DNA of 64,000 nt from CAZBJJ01 sp964492245 (GTDB taxonomy: Bacteria; Spirochaetota; Spirochaetia; Treponematales; Breznakiellaceae), in assembly GCA_964492245.1 (NCBI GenBank), contig CAZBJJ010000006.1, forward strand, positions 1 to 64,000, in the 5' to 3' direction. The position numbers and the translations under genes were made by a program. Below the pieces are notes generated by a model. It did not search any database. It was not told the DNA's origin and saw only the letters and a list, made by a program, of their open reading frames with translations. Of the stretch, positions 1 to 8,273 are shown one piece after another. The first letter of the stretch is position 1; each line of letters begins with the position of its first letter.

Positions 1-18
1 AATCAATCTGGAGGACAT

Positions 19-2199
19 ATGGCAATTTTTTATCATCGCGAAGATTCGATATTTCATCTTCAATCTAAAACAAGTTCTTATATTATAAAGGTCTATCCGT
101 CTAAACAGCTTGGCAATATATATTGGGGCCCCCGTTTGGAAGATGATAATTTCTCCAACCTCGTCTGCCTGCGCGATAGACGTAGGCCTAAAGATGCCAA
201 TACAGTGGACTATATTGGCGAAGAGGATATTCTGTATCAGGAATTTCCCACCTATGGGAGCACCGATTTTAGACCCCCCGCCCTCCATGTCTATCAGGCC
301 GATGGTTCCAGCATCTCCTGTCTGCGCTATGCTGAACACCACATTGTACCGGGCAAACCAGGGCTAGAGGGCCTGCCGGCCACCTGGTGCCATGCTCCCT
401 CGCAGGCCGATACGCTTAAAATAATATTGACCGACGAGCTAACAAAGTTAAAAGTTGAGCTCCTTTACAGCATTTTTCACGAAACAGGGGCAATTGTCCG
501 CAGCGCCAACATACTTAACGCGGGGACCTCGACGGTTTCTATTCAACAGGCCCTTTCCATGGCCATAGATCTGCCACCCCAGGAAATTGATATTGTACAT
601 TTTTCGGGCAGCTGGGCGCGCGAACGCAATTTAAAGCGCCAAAGGCTCAATGGCGGTGCCCACCTTGTAGAAAGCACCCGCGGTATTTCTAGCCATCAGC
701 AAAACCCCTTTGTAATCCTCGCCTCGCCCGACTGTTCGGAAGAGCAGGGAACGGCAATGGGCTTTAGCCTTATTTGGTCGGGGAACTGGTTGGCCCGCGC
801 CGAGGTCGACCAGTTCGATAGTATTCGCTTTATAATGGGGCTAAACCCCTTCGATTTTTCCTGGAATTTAAAACCGGGCGAAAGCTTCCAAACCCCAGAA
901 TGCGTCATGATGTATTCGACAAAGGGCTTTGGCGATATGTCGCGAAATTTTCACCGCCTCTATCGCGACAATTTAGTACGCGGTTCTTGGGCAAAAAAAG
1001 AGCGCCCTATTTTAGTAAACAACTGGGAGGCCACCTATTTTAATTTTACCTCCGACAAAATTTTAGACATTGCAAAGGCGGGGAGCGAGCTAGGCATTGA
1101 GCTTTTTGTTTTGGATGATGGCTGGTTTGGCCAACGCGACAGCGACAATTCGAGCCTGGGCGACTGGTTCGAAGACAGGCGAAAATTGCCCAATGGCCTA
1201 AAGGATCTGGCCGAGAAAGTGCGCAAAGAAAACATTATGTTTGGGCTTTGGTTTGAGCCGGAAATGATTTCGCCAAACTCCGAACTTTACCGGGCCCATC
1301 CCGACTGGTGCTTACATGTGCCTGGCCGCCATCGCACCGAAATTCGGAATCAGTATGTGCTCGATCTTTCGCGCCAAGACGTCCGCGACGCCATTGTCGC
1401 CATGCTGAGCAAGATTTTAAAAGAAGTGCCCATTTCCTATATTAAATGGGACATGAATCGACCGCTTACCGAAATGGGCAGCGCCAAGCTAGCCAGCGAC
1501 CAGCAGCGAGAGATTTCCTATCGCTATGTACTTGGGGTCTACGATATGATGGAAAGGCTTACCACGGCCTTTCTATTTGAAGGTTGCGCAGGAGGAGGGG
1601 CCCGCTTTGATCCTGGCATTCTGTACTATATGCCCCAGATTTGGACCAGCGACAACTCCGATGCCATCGAGCGTCTTAAAATTCAATATGGCACCAGTTT
1701 TGCCTACCCGCTTTCCACCATCGGTGCCCATATATCCGCAAGCCCCAACCACCAGTGCGGACGCGTTACCCCCCTTGAAACCCGCGGAAATGTGGCAATG
1801 TCTGGGAACTTTGGCTACGAGCTCGATTTAACTACATTTACCGAAGAAGAAAAAAAGGCTGTTCGCCATCAGGTTGAGTTTTATAAAAAACACCGCAAGC
1901 TTATTCAAACCGGCGATTTATATCGCCTAAAGAGCCCTTTCGAGGGCAATGAAACAGCCTGGATGATCGTTGCCCCAGATAAATCCGAAGCCTTTGTCAT
2001 GTATGTGCAGGTCTTGGCCCTCCCCAACCCCGCCCTGCCTGTGCTAAAACTGGCGGGCTTAGACCCGAACGCCCAATACGCCATCGAAGGGCAGACAGGC
2101 TACCAGAGCCGCGGGGACCAACTTATGCAGGCGGGTATCCGTCTACCAACAAGTTGGGGCGATTTTCAAAGTGCAATCTGGATACTTCGAAGGATTTAA
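19..2199 (+). CDS. Alpha-galactosidase, glycoside hydrolase family 36
   Basis: Hydrolyses terminal alpha-1,6-galactose from raffinose-type sugars and galactomannan side chains; probably cytoplasmic because no signal peptide is visible. The 726-residue length is normal for bacterial GH36 enzymes. The barrel motif VLDDGWFG lies near residue 365, the nucleophile region YIKWDMNRP near residue 478 (Asp of KWD) and the acid/base region WTSDNSDA near residue 543; the glycine-rich CAGGGARFD lies between them. A GGAGG ribosome site at 10-14 sits 4 bases before the ATG. The gene faces the GH115 gene, so the two form a convergent hemicellulose/galactoside pair. Upstream control lies outside the window. 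The family assignment is firm; substrate preference is inferred. Confidence 0.95.
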   Translation: MAIFYHREDSIFHLQSKTSSYIIKVYPSKQLGNIYWGPRLEDDNFSNLVCLRDRRRPKDANTVDYIGEEDILYQEFPTYGSTDFRPPALHVYQADGSSISCLRYAEHHIVPGKPGLEGLPATWCHAPSQADTLKIILTDELTKLKVELLYSIFHETGAIVRSANILNAGTSTVSIQQALSMAIDLPPQEIDIVHFSGSWARERNLKRQRLNGGAHLVESTRGISSHQQNPFVILASPDCSEEQGTAMGFSLIWSGNWLARAEVDQFDSIRFIMGLNPFDFSWNLKPGESFQTPECVMMYSTKGFGDMSRNFHRLYRDNLVRGSWAKKERPILVNNWEATYFNFTSDKILDIAKAGSELGIELFVLDDGWFGQRDSDNSSLGDWFEDRRKLPNGLKDLAEKVRKENIMFGLWFEPEMISPNSELYRAHPDWCLHVPGRHRTEIRNQYVLDLSRQDVRDAIVAMLSKILKEVPISYIKWDMNRPLTEMGSAKLASDQQREISYRYVLGVYDMMERLTTAFLFEGCAGGGARFDPGILYYMPQIWTSDNSDAIERLKIQYGTSFAYPLSTIGAHISASPNHQCGRVTPLETRGNVAMSGNFGYELDLTTFTEEEKKAVRHQVEFYKKHRKLIQTGDLYRLKSPFEGNETAWMIVAPDKSEAFVMYVQVLALPNPALPVLKLAGLDPNAQYAIEGQTGYQSRGDQLMQAGIRLPTSWGDFQSAIWILRRI

Positions 2200-2219
2200 C
2201 TGATACCTATAAGTAAAAA

Positions 2220-2252
2220 AAGGCGATTGCACAAAACCTGTGCAATCGCCTT
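2220..2252 (-). terminator. Strong intrinsic terminator between convergent glycosidase genes
   Basis: A 13-bp perfect stem (AAGGCGATTGCAC with its complement) and a 7-base loop. On the minus strand it is followed by eight T residues, so it mainly terminates the GH115 gene (stop at 2312). On the plus strand the tail is CCTCCC rather than a T run, so termination of the alpha-galactosidase transcript here is less certain. Confidence 0.85.
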
Positions 2253-2311
2253 CCTCCCAAACTAATTTACCAACATAGTAATATAAATTAGTTTTTTTGC
2301 AAGGCTTTTAT

Positions 2312-5305
2312 TTAATTTTTTGCCCTTTTGCTTTCTGGCGGTCCCAAATAGCTTTGGCGCGGGGGCCCCGAGTAGCTTTGGTGCGGGGGCCCCGAGTAGC
2401 TTTGGTGCGGGGGCCCCGAGTAGCTTTGGTGCGGGGGCCCCGAGCAATTTTGGCTCGGGGGCTCCGACCAGAGAATAACGCGCTGCAAAACCAGGCCTGG
2501 GTCTACAAACCAGACCCGAATATGGTTTAGGCCAGCTTGTTTTACCTCCACATCAAAATATATGCGACGGATATTGTCTGCCACCGCATTGTCCCAATTG
2601 GTATCCACCGCCCCCTGGCCACCAGAAAACTCTCCGGTGTGGATGTTTGCAATTATTTTTTTCTCTTCGCCAATGGAAAGGCCTATGCGCAGACCGGCAT
2701 CATGCAAAAAATTATTGTCAGGGCTTATATCCAGCTCGACCCTTTTTAAACCAGGCTCTGCCAATAGCACTTGGTACTCCAAATAAGAATTTGCAAGAAG
2801 TTCCCGAGTTCTTGCCATGTTTTCTATATTGCCAATGGGCAGCCCATCTATATACGGGCTTACCCCAGCAGAGGTCTTCCCCAAACCGGGCATTCTGCGC
2901 CACTGCAGGCCAGCCCCTTCCTTGCTGCTGGCAAAATTGTCCGCCTCTATGGCAACATAGCCCTGGTTCTCGGCAAATACCTGCGAACCCCTGGCTTCGC
3001 TATAGTCCAAAGGCTTCCACAGAGCTGTTATAGAATAAACGGCTTCTTTATTGCAGCTTATTTGGATGCGCGTATTATGTTTTTGCGCCCCAAGCGAGGG
3101 GATGGTATCTGTATTCAAGCTTAGCCAAACGCGCTCTTCTCCATCCAGGACAAAGGCCGGTTTGTCCACCTTAAGCCAGGGGGCCTGTACGGATATCTCA
3201 ATGTTTAAAGTTCTATCGGCTATTTGCCAGATATCGACCCAGACCCCTTCTTGGCTATTGCCACAGAATTCGGGCAAGACAATTTCGGCTGTCTCATCGC
3301 CGTGTAGCCCCGGCCACCAGGTTTCGCTGCCTTCCACCGCCAGGCCAATGGGGAAGGCCTCCGAGGTATGGCTTATGTACAGCGGATCCTTTAATTTGGG
3401 CAGGACATCCTTTTCGGGTTGCTGCCAATAGGTGTAGCTAATATGGTTCTGGTCCATCATATGAATCCATTTCCCGTTGGCTATATCCTCGTGGTATATG
3501 CGCCGCAACTCAAAATCCTTTGCAAGGGCTTGGCGCACCTTGTCGGCCTCGATATAGGCCATGGCCCGGCCCTGTTTGGCATAGAGCCAGTTTTTCGCCG
3601 TGCTTATGTGTAAAAAGGCCAGGTTGGCACTGGCCAAAACAGGGTATTCCACCAGTTGAAAAAAACTGTCTTTTAATTGCTGTGGTATGCGCTCTTTTAT
3701 TTGATTTGTCCGCTCAATGAGGCTGCGCCACTGTTCTAAAAGCTGCTCTGCTTCCTTAAAGTTTATTATGCTATAGGTCGCTGGCGACTGAAGCTCCGGT
3801 TTTCGCCGGCCATTTATGTATGAATATTCGTCGATTATCTCGCCGATCTCGGCTAAATCTTTGCCAAATTGCTGCACTGCCCAATCTTTGGCGTATTCCT
3901 TTAAGGAATTTTCGTCCCAGGCATGGATGTCCCAGGCGTAGTCGAGGAAAAAGCTCAGGGGAAACTCCAGGGGCTTAATATCGCCCACATTGACTATCCA
4001 AAGCCGGTCTATGCCGGTATGGTAGGCCAGTTCCAGCTGCTGGCGCACGCGGGGCAGGGGGTTGGTGTTTATCCATTTGTAATTGCGGGGCCCGCCAACA
4101 TAATCGAAATGATAATACAGGCCATAGCCGCCCTCGCGTTTATAATCGTCCAGGCGGGGGATTTTCCGAATATTTCCCCAGTTGTCGTCGCAGAGCATTA
4201 CCAGGATGTCTTCGGGTATTTTTGCCCCCTGCTCGTAGTAATCCTGTACCTCCTTGTACACCGCCCAGAGTTGGGGAATGTCTTTTGCGGGCTTGCCGTA
4301 GACCTTTTCTAAAATGCCCCGCTGGGTGTTTAAAATATCGTACAGGACCTCGTCCCGGCTTTCGTCGCTCAGGGCCTCATCGCCATCGCCGCGCATGCCC
4401 ACGGTAAATAGTGCCTCGTAGCCTTTCTGGCGTTCGACCGACTCCGTCCAAAATTTGGTTATGACATCTCGGTTTTCTTCCAGATTCCATGGCCCCTTGC
4501 CATAGCGCCCCCATTCTTTCCAGGCCCGCATTAGGGGCTCGTGGTGCGATGTCCCCATTATAACGCCGAGTTCGTCGGCCAGCCTGGTGTTTTCGCCATC
4601 ATCATCGTGAAAACATTCGTTCCACATTGCTGGCCAAAAATAATTGCCTTTTAATCGCAGCAACAAATCGAAGACTTTTTCGTAAAAGCTGTGGGTAAAG
4701 CCCCCAAATTTTTTATGTACGTGTTCGCCTAGGCAGGGGTATTCATCATTTATAAAAAAACCTCGGTAGCGCACACTGGCCTCGCCGGAGTACCAGGGAC
4801 CCGGTTTAAACACTATTGCCTCTCGCTTTGGCGCAGGCACATCGGCAAACCAGTGCCAGGGCGAAACCCCCATCTTTGTGGACAGTTCGTACAGGCCAAA
4901 AATTGTGCCCCTTTTGGAGCTGCCAATGACCACAAGCGCCTGGGGCACTGCTTCGAAGGGGGCTTTTACTACATCAATAATAAAAGATTCTGCCTTGGCC
5001 TTTAAAATATCTACCGATATCTTTTTTTTCTGTACGAGCTCATCAATTATATGGGAATGCCCCAGCGTTCCGGCTAGAATACAGGGGCCTGCAAGGGGGG
5101 ATGTTTTCTCTTGGACAAGGATGTCGGCTTTTTTCCCGCACAGGGCATACAGATCCTCGGCAATATACCCTGCAACTCGTTTTACACCGGTAAAATCGCT
5201 GTCTGCAAGTACAATTGGGCAGAGTTTTGTGCCATCGAAGATAGTAAACCCCTCTTGCCCTGCCTTAAACGTAAAAATGCTATCTTTTTGCCCTATCTGT
5301 TTCAC
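2312..5305 (-). CDS. GH115 alpha-glucuronidase-like glycoside hydrolase with repeat tail
   Basis: Resembles glycoside hydrolase family 115, whose members remove (4-O-methyl)glucuronic acid from xylan. The 997-residue length fits the family. The N-terminal part has the substrate-approach region (VVIGSSKRGTIFGLYELS, near residue 125) and the central barrel region with GEHVHKKFGGFTHSFYEKVF and LLRLKGNYFWPAMWNECF (residues about 190-240). The C-terminal third is a beta-rich domain. The last 45 residues are low-complexity octapeptide repeats (HQSYSGPP) that are not part of the family fold. No signal peptide is seen, so it probably acts on imported aldouronic acids. The start is GTG at 5305 with GGGGG about 6 bases upstream. 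The tail is the odd feature; the enzyme core appears intact. Confidence 0.88.
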   Translation of the reverse strand: MKQIGQKDSIFTFKAGQEGFTIFDGTKLCPIVLADSDFTGVKRVAGYIAEDLYALCGKKADILVQEKTSPLAGPCILAGTLGHSHIIDELVQKKKISVDILKAKAESFIIDVVKAPFEAVPQALVVIGSSKRGTIFGLYELSTKMGVSPWHWFADVPAPKREAIVFKPGPWYSGEASVRYRGFFINDEYPCLGEHVHKKFGGFTHSFYEKVFDLLLRLKGNYFWPAMWNECFHDDDGENTRLADELGVIMGTSHHEPLMRAWKEWGRYGKGPWNLEENRDVITKFWTESVERQKGYEALFTVGMRGDGDEALSDESRDEVLYDILNTQRGILEKVYGKPAKDIPQLWAVYKEVQDYYEQGAKIPEDILVMLCDDNWGNIRKIPRLDDYKREGGYGLYYHFDYVGGPRNYKWINTNPLPRVRQQLELAYHTGIDRLWIVNVGDIKPLEFPLSFFLDYAWDIHAWDENSLKEYAKDWAVQQFGKDLAEIGEIIDEYSYINGRRKPELQSPATYSIINFKEAEQLLEQWRSLIERTNQIKERIPQQLKDSFFQLVEYPVLASANLAFLHISTAKNWLYAKQGRAMAYIEADKVRQALAKDFELRRIYHEDIANGKWIHMMDQNHISYTYWQQPEKDVLPKLKDPLYISHTSEAFPIGLAVEGSETWWPGLHGDETAEIVLPEFCGNSQEGVWVDIWQIADRTLNIEISVQAPWLKVDKPAFVLDGEERVWLSLNTDTIPSLGAQKHNTRIQISCNKEAVYSITALWKPLDYSEARGSQVFAENQGYVAIEADNFASSKEGAGLQWRRMPGLGKTSAGVSPYIDGLPIGNIENMARTRELLANSYLEYQVLLAEPGLKRVELDISPDNNFLHDAGLRIGLSIGEEKKIIANIHTGEFSGGQGAVDTNWDNAVADNIRRIYFDVEVKQAGLNHIRVWFVDPGLVLQRVILWSEPPSQNCSGPPHQSYSGPPHQSYSGPPHQSYSGPPRQSYLGPPESKRAKN
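2349..2468. repeat. 24-bp tandem repeat at the 3' end of the GH115 gene
   Basis: Four near-identical 24-bp units begin at 2349, 2373, 2397 and 2421 and a degenerate fifth runs 2445-2468. The unit is tagctttggtgcgggggccc followed by cgag, containing the palindrome GGGGCCCC. Read on the minus strand in frame it gives the octapeptide HQSYSGPP repeated at the C-terminus of the GH115 protein. Because 24 is a multiple of 3, copy-number change would not shift the frame. Confidence 0.93.
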
Positions 5306-5464
5306 CCTCTTCCCCCTTATCCATGTCCTTAAAAAATTCCTATATACTATTATTATAGAAGTCGCTTTATTTTTCCAGCTTTGGCAATAAAACTGAATCG
5401 GCTTCCCCGTCGGTAGCTAAACACTTTCATGCGAACCGGTAAGAACTACTGTTTGCGCCTTCAC

Positions 5465-5494
5465 TTGACATTTTTCTAAGAGCCTTTATATACT
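5465..5494 (+). promoter_or_regulatory. Sigma-70-type promoter for the RRM protein gene
   Basis: TTGACA at 5465-5470 and TATACT at 5489-5494 with an 18-bp spacer. This is a close consensus match. It would start transcription near 5501, about 225 bases upstream of the ATG at 5727. Confidence 0.75.
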
Positions 5495-5726
5495 GTTAGA
5501 TAGCAGAGAGAAGTCATGACTTTTTTGCTCTCTTTCCTGTAGTTAGTCTGCAAGAATTTTTTGGGTAGGGCTTTTGCCAATTTCTAAAAGATCGCTTTGG
5601 TTTACTGTATGTTTCGGGATGGAAATCAACAAAATGTCTTATACATCTCCTCTAAAAGCCTTAATTAATTTCTAATTAAGGACAAGAACAATTGAAGACC
5701 CGCTAAAAACGGGCAAGGGAGCCATA
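5495..5726 (+). promoter_or_regulatory. Long structured 5' leader of the RRM gene
   Basis: The stretch from 5306 to 5726 has no gene. Its second half is the presumed leader. It holds a palindrome AAGTCATGACTT followed by T residues near 5512-5528 (attenuator-like), a perfect 9-bp stem at 5659-5681 (CCTTAATTA, 5-base loop, complement), and a small CCCG/CGGG hairpin at 5699-5713 directly before the AAGGGAG ribosome site at 5715-5721. Long folded leaders are typical of cold-shock and RNA-chaperone genes; that role is inferred here. Confidence 0.55.
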
Positions 5727-6011
5727 ATGGCCAAAAAATTGTACGTAGGAAACCTAGCCTATGGGACAAACGAAAGCAGCCTTAATACACTGTTTTCTTC
5801 TTTCGGAACTGTAGAATCTGTCAAAATTATCACCGATCGCGATACCGGTTATTCCAAAGGCTTTGCCTTCGTAGAGATGAGCAGCGACGAAGAGGCAACC
5901 AACGCCATTTCTGGCACAAACGGCCAGGAATTCGAAGGACGCCAACTCCGCGTTAACGAAGCAATGGACAAGCCCCGCCGCGACGACCGCGGTTTTGGAA
6001 ATCGCTGGTAA
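5727..6011 (+). CDS. RRM-domain RNA-binding protein
   Basis: A 94-residue protein made almost entirely of one RNA recognition motif, similar to the cyanobacterial/spirochaetal Rbp family. RNP-2 is KLYVGNL (residues 4-10) and RNP-1 is KGFAFVEM (about residues 44-51), with the aromatic residues that stack on RNA bases present. A short basic, Gly/Arg-containing tail (KPRRDDRGFGNRW) follows. Such proteins act as RNA chaperones and are often induced by cold. It is a single-gene transcription unit with its own promoter, a long leader and a terminator. The specific RNA targets are unknown. Confidence 0.95.
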   Translation: MAKKLYVGNLAYGTNESSLNTLFSSFGTVESVKIITDRDTGYSKGFAFVEMSSDEEATNAISGTNGQEFEGRQLRVNEAMDKPRRDDRGFGNRW

Positions 6012-6034
6012 TTAATTCTCATTTCCAAAAAAAG

Positions 6035-6068
6035 AGCTGCCCAACCATGCGTTGGTGCAGCTTTTTTT
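6035..6068 (+). terminator. Bidirectional intrinsic terminator
   Basis: The stem AGCTGC plus CCAAC pairs with GTTGG plus GCAGCT with a single bulged base. It is flanked by seven T on the plus-strand 3' side and seven A on the other side, so it can serve the RRM gene (stop 6011) and the TraB-family gene (stop 6088). Confidence 0.85.
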
Positions 6069-6087
6069 ATATTCAGATTAATTCCTT

Positions 6088-7278
6088 CTAATGTAGCAGG
6101 CCGTCCATTAAGGTCTTAAACACCGACGGCAGGGCGATAAAATTGCCTATCGCCCCCCCAAGCGAAGAAAGAAAAAACACCAATAAAATGCGCGTAATTC
6201 TGTTTTTATAAAATCCCTTAATCGAAGTCGCATCCTCGCTCACATTTTGTAAATCCACCACACGGGGCTTTCTTAGACCGGCTTCGGTTAGCCCCGAAAA
6301 CATACCCACCGCAAGAAAGGGGTTTAAGGTTCCAATAGGCGCTCCCAAAAACGAGACTATCACCGAAAGCGGATGCCCTGCAGCCAAAATGGTGCCAACA
6401 GCAGCCAGTGAACCATTTAACAAAAGCCACTGGACAAGCATTTTTATACTTAAATCCACACTCGAAAAAATAAAGCCAAGGCCAAAAAGAAGGATTAACA
6501 ATAGGGGGATAATCCAGCCCGCCAATTTTGACACCTTCGACGCCGGCGGAAGGCTTTCCAGCTGGCTTATATCCACCTGTATCGCCTCTGTCGCCAATGT
6601 TTCGAGATGCCCAACCACGCCATCCATATGCCCAGCCCCAACAATTGCCACCACTTTTTGCCCCCCCGCCTGCCAGATCTTTGTTGCCAGGTAGGTGTCG
6701 CGCTCGTCTATTAAGACCTCTTTTACCCGCGGCAGATAATTAGAAAGCTCTTCCATCATGCCATCGAGTTCGCTTTTATTTTTAAGCCTTTCAATTTCCT
6801 CTGCCTCCAGTTTTTCGCTACTAAAAGCGCTGGAAACTAGGGCGGCCATAAGTTTCGACTTGTCCCAAAAGCCACATCTGGCCCAGGCCCGCTTTAGGGT
6901 AATAGAAATTTCCCGATCGCAGAGCACGGTATTGGCCTGAATTTCTTTGGCAATCTCGATAGCCTTGCGCATTTCGTCGCCAGGTTTTACGCCAATATTT
7001 TCGCCCAATCTTTTTTGATAGCTCGACAGCACAAGGTTTGCCAGCAAAAGAAAGCCCCGGCCCTCTTTTAGCACCTTTCGAATATCCAGTTTTTCCCAGG
7101 CATTTTGTTCCTGCATCGCATCGAATCTTCCCTGGTCCAATTCTACGGCAACGGTGTCCGGGCTCTCTGCCCTTATAATAGAGCCCACCTCTTCTACGCT
7201 CTCTTGCGACACATGGGCGGTGCCCACCAGTATTATTTCTCGCTCGCCAAAAATGAGTTTTTTTACGCTCTCGCTCAA
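6088..7278 (-). CDS. TraB/PrgY-family membrane protein
   Basis: Belongs to the TraB/PrgY (GumN-like) superfamily. The N-terminal 230 residues carry the family signature: IILVGTAHVSQESVEEV near residue 13, TVAVELDQGRFD near residue 42 and VVAIVGAGHMDGVVGHL near residue 212; the Glu and His residues fit a predicted metallopeptidase-like fold. The C-terminal part has four or five hydrophobic membrane segments. The start chosen is TTG at 7278: AGGAGGGG lies 5 bases upstream and the TTG overlaps the DHH gene's TGA as TTGA, a coupling arrangement. An ATG at 7314 would add 12 residues but has no ribosome site. It is third in an operon with a TPR lipoprotein and a DHH phosphoesterase. PrgY inhibits a peptide pheromone in Enterococcus, but the role in spirochaetes is unknown. 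Confidence 0.88.
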   Translation of the reverse strand: MSESVKKLIFGEREIILVGTAHVSQESVEEVGSIIRAESPDTVAVELDQGRFDAMQEQNAWEKLDIRKVLKEGRGFLLLANLVLSSYQKRLGENIGVKPGDEMRKAIEIAKEIQANTVLCDREISITLKRAWARCGFWDKSKLMAALVSSAFSSEKLEAEEIERLKNKSELDGMMEELSNYLPRVKEVLIDERDTYLATKIWQAGGQKVVAIVGAGHMDGVVGHLETLATEAIQVDISQLESLPPASKVSKLAGWIIPLLLILLFGLGFIFSSVDLSIKMLVQWLLLNGSLAAVGTILAAGHPLSVIVSFLGAPIGTLNPFLAVGMFSGLTEAGLRKPRVVDLQNVSEDATSIKGFYKNRITRILLVFFLSSLGGAIGNFIALPSVFKTLMDGLLH

Positions 7279-8267
7279 TGTTTCCCCTCCTGCTCTTCGA
7301 CGTATGTTAGACATCTTTTGTATAAATAATCTGCCCCGGGGTACTGCTCGGGTAAAATAGCCCCGCCGGCCATATGCTCGTGCCCACCGCCCTTGCCAAC
7401 CCCCTGAACCATATAGCCAATTAAATCGTTTGCACAGAATTTTTCATCTCTACTTCTAATTGATATTCTATACTGATCCCCTCCAGCCTCGATAATTACA
7501 CTTACCAGCACTTCCTTAAGCCGTAAAAAGAAATCGGCAAGCACCGAAATAAGCTCTGGCCGGCAATTTACCGGTATTTCGGTAAACAAAAGAGGGGGCC
7601 TTAATTTGCATCGAGAAATTGCCATCTCTATTTTATCAAGATCGTCTATAGCTAGGGATGTCTTAAGGGTTCTGGTGCCAAACTGCCAATCGGCAATAAA
7701 AAAAATTCTATGAAAGGCGGCCAGGTCCATTGGGCTTACCCCGCGCGATAAAAAATCGGTGTCCATCTGTATGCCCATAAGCAGGGCCGTAGCCGTCTTT
7801 TGGTCCAATTCGATACCCGCCTCCTGCCAGAGATCGGCCACAATACTTGAACAGGAGCCATAGCTGCTTCGAATTTCTACCCAGGGACAGTCTAAGTTGC
7901 CCGGCTGCGGATGGTGGTCTATAACGCCAAAAACCTCTCTGCCAATTGGCTGGGCATTGGACTTGTTCGGACTGCCATCCACCAAAATAATCTGCCAGTC
8001 CTGCCATTGGTCCTCTTTGTCAATCTGAACCTCGAACAACTGAATGTCGAGCTCTTTTACCATTGCCATAAGGGCATGGCTTTGAATCTTGCCCCGATAA
8101 ATTACCGGCACCCTATACCCAATGCGGCTTAAAAGACGCGAAAGGGCCCAGGCGCTGGCAAGGGCGTCGTGGTCGGGAAAGTCGTGTGTCTGTATTGCCA
8201 GTTTTTTTAAACCTGCATTGCCAAAAACCTGCTCTAAACTGGTTTTAAGGCCTCGAAATCCCTGCAC
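7275..8267 (-). CDS. DHH/DHHA1-family phosphoesterase
   Basis: A 330-residue DHH-superfamily phosphoesterase of the NrnA/pAp-phosphatase type or a related uncharacterised branch. Motif I is DFPDHDALASAWAL (residues about 29-42), the metal-binding Asp of VDGSP is near residue 94, the DHH motif GVIDHHPQPG is near residue 111, and the DHHA1 substrate motif GKGGGHEHMAGGA is near residue 290. These are the residues that bind Mn and phosphate. NrnA-type enzymes degrade short oligoribonucleotides or pAp, but family members also cleave cyclic dinucleotides, so the exact substrate is open. It starts with GTG 6 bases after the TPR lipoprotein gene and overlaps the TraB gene. Confidence 0.88.
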   Translation of the reverse strand: MQGFRGLKTSLEQVFGNAGLKKLAIQTHDFPDHDALASAWALSRLLSRIGYRVPVIYRGKIQSHALMAMVKELDIQLFEVQIDKEDQWQDWQIILVDGSPNKSNAQPIGREVFGVIDHHPQPGNLDCPWVEIRSSYGSCSSIVADLWQEAGIELDQKTATALLMGIQMDTDFLSRGVSPMDLAAFHRIFFIADWQFGTRTLKTSLAIDDLDKIEMAISRCKLRPPLLFTEIPVNCRPELISVLADFFLRLKEVLVSVIIEAGGDQYRISIRSRDEKFCANDLIGYMVQGVGKGGGHEHMAGGAILPEQYPGADYLYKRCLTYVEEQEGKH

Positions 8268-8273
8268 TCCCTA

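Noticed and set aside
2220..2260. Hairpin as a strong terminator for the plus-strand alpha-galactosidase
   Set aside because: The plus-strand side lacks a T run; the eight T residues are on the minus-strand side. It is listed as a minus-strand terminator.
4878..5390. A 170-codon plus-strand frame over the GH115 gene start
   Set aside because: It is the reverse of the well-supported GH115 N-terminus and shows no domain or ribosome site.
7279..7314. ATG start at 7314 for the TraB gene
   Set aside because: No ribosome site precedes it, while the TTG at 7278 has AGGAGGGG at correct spacing and a stop-start overlap.
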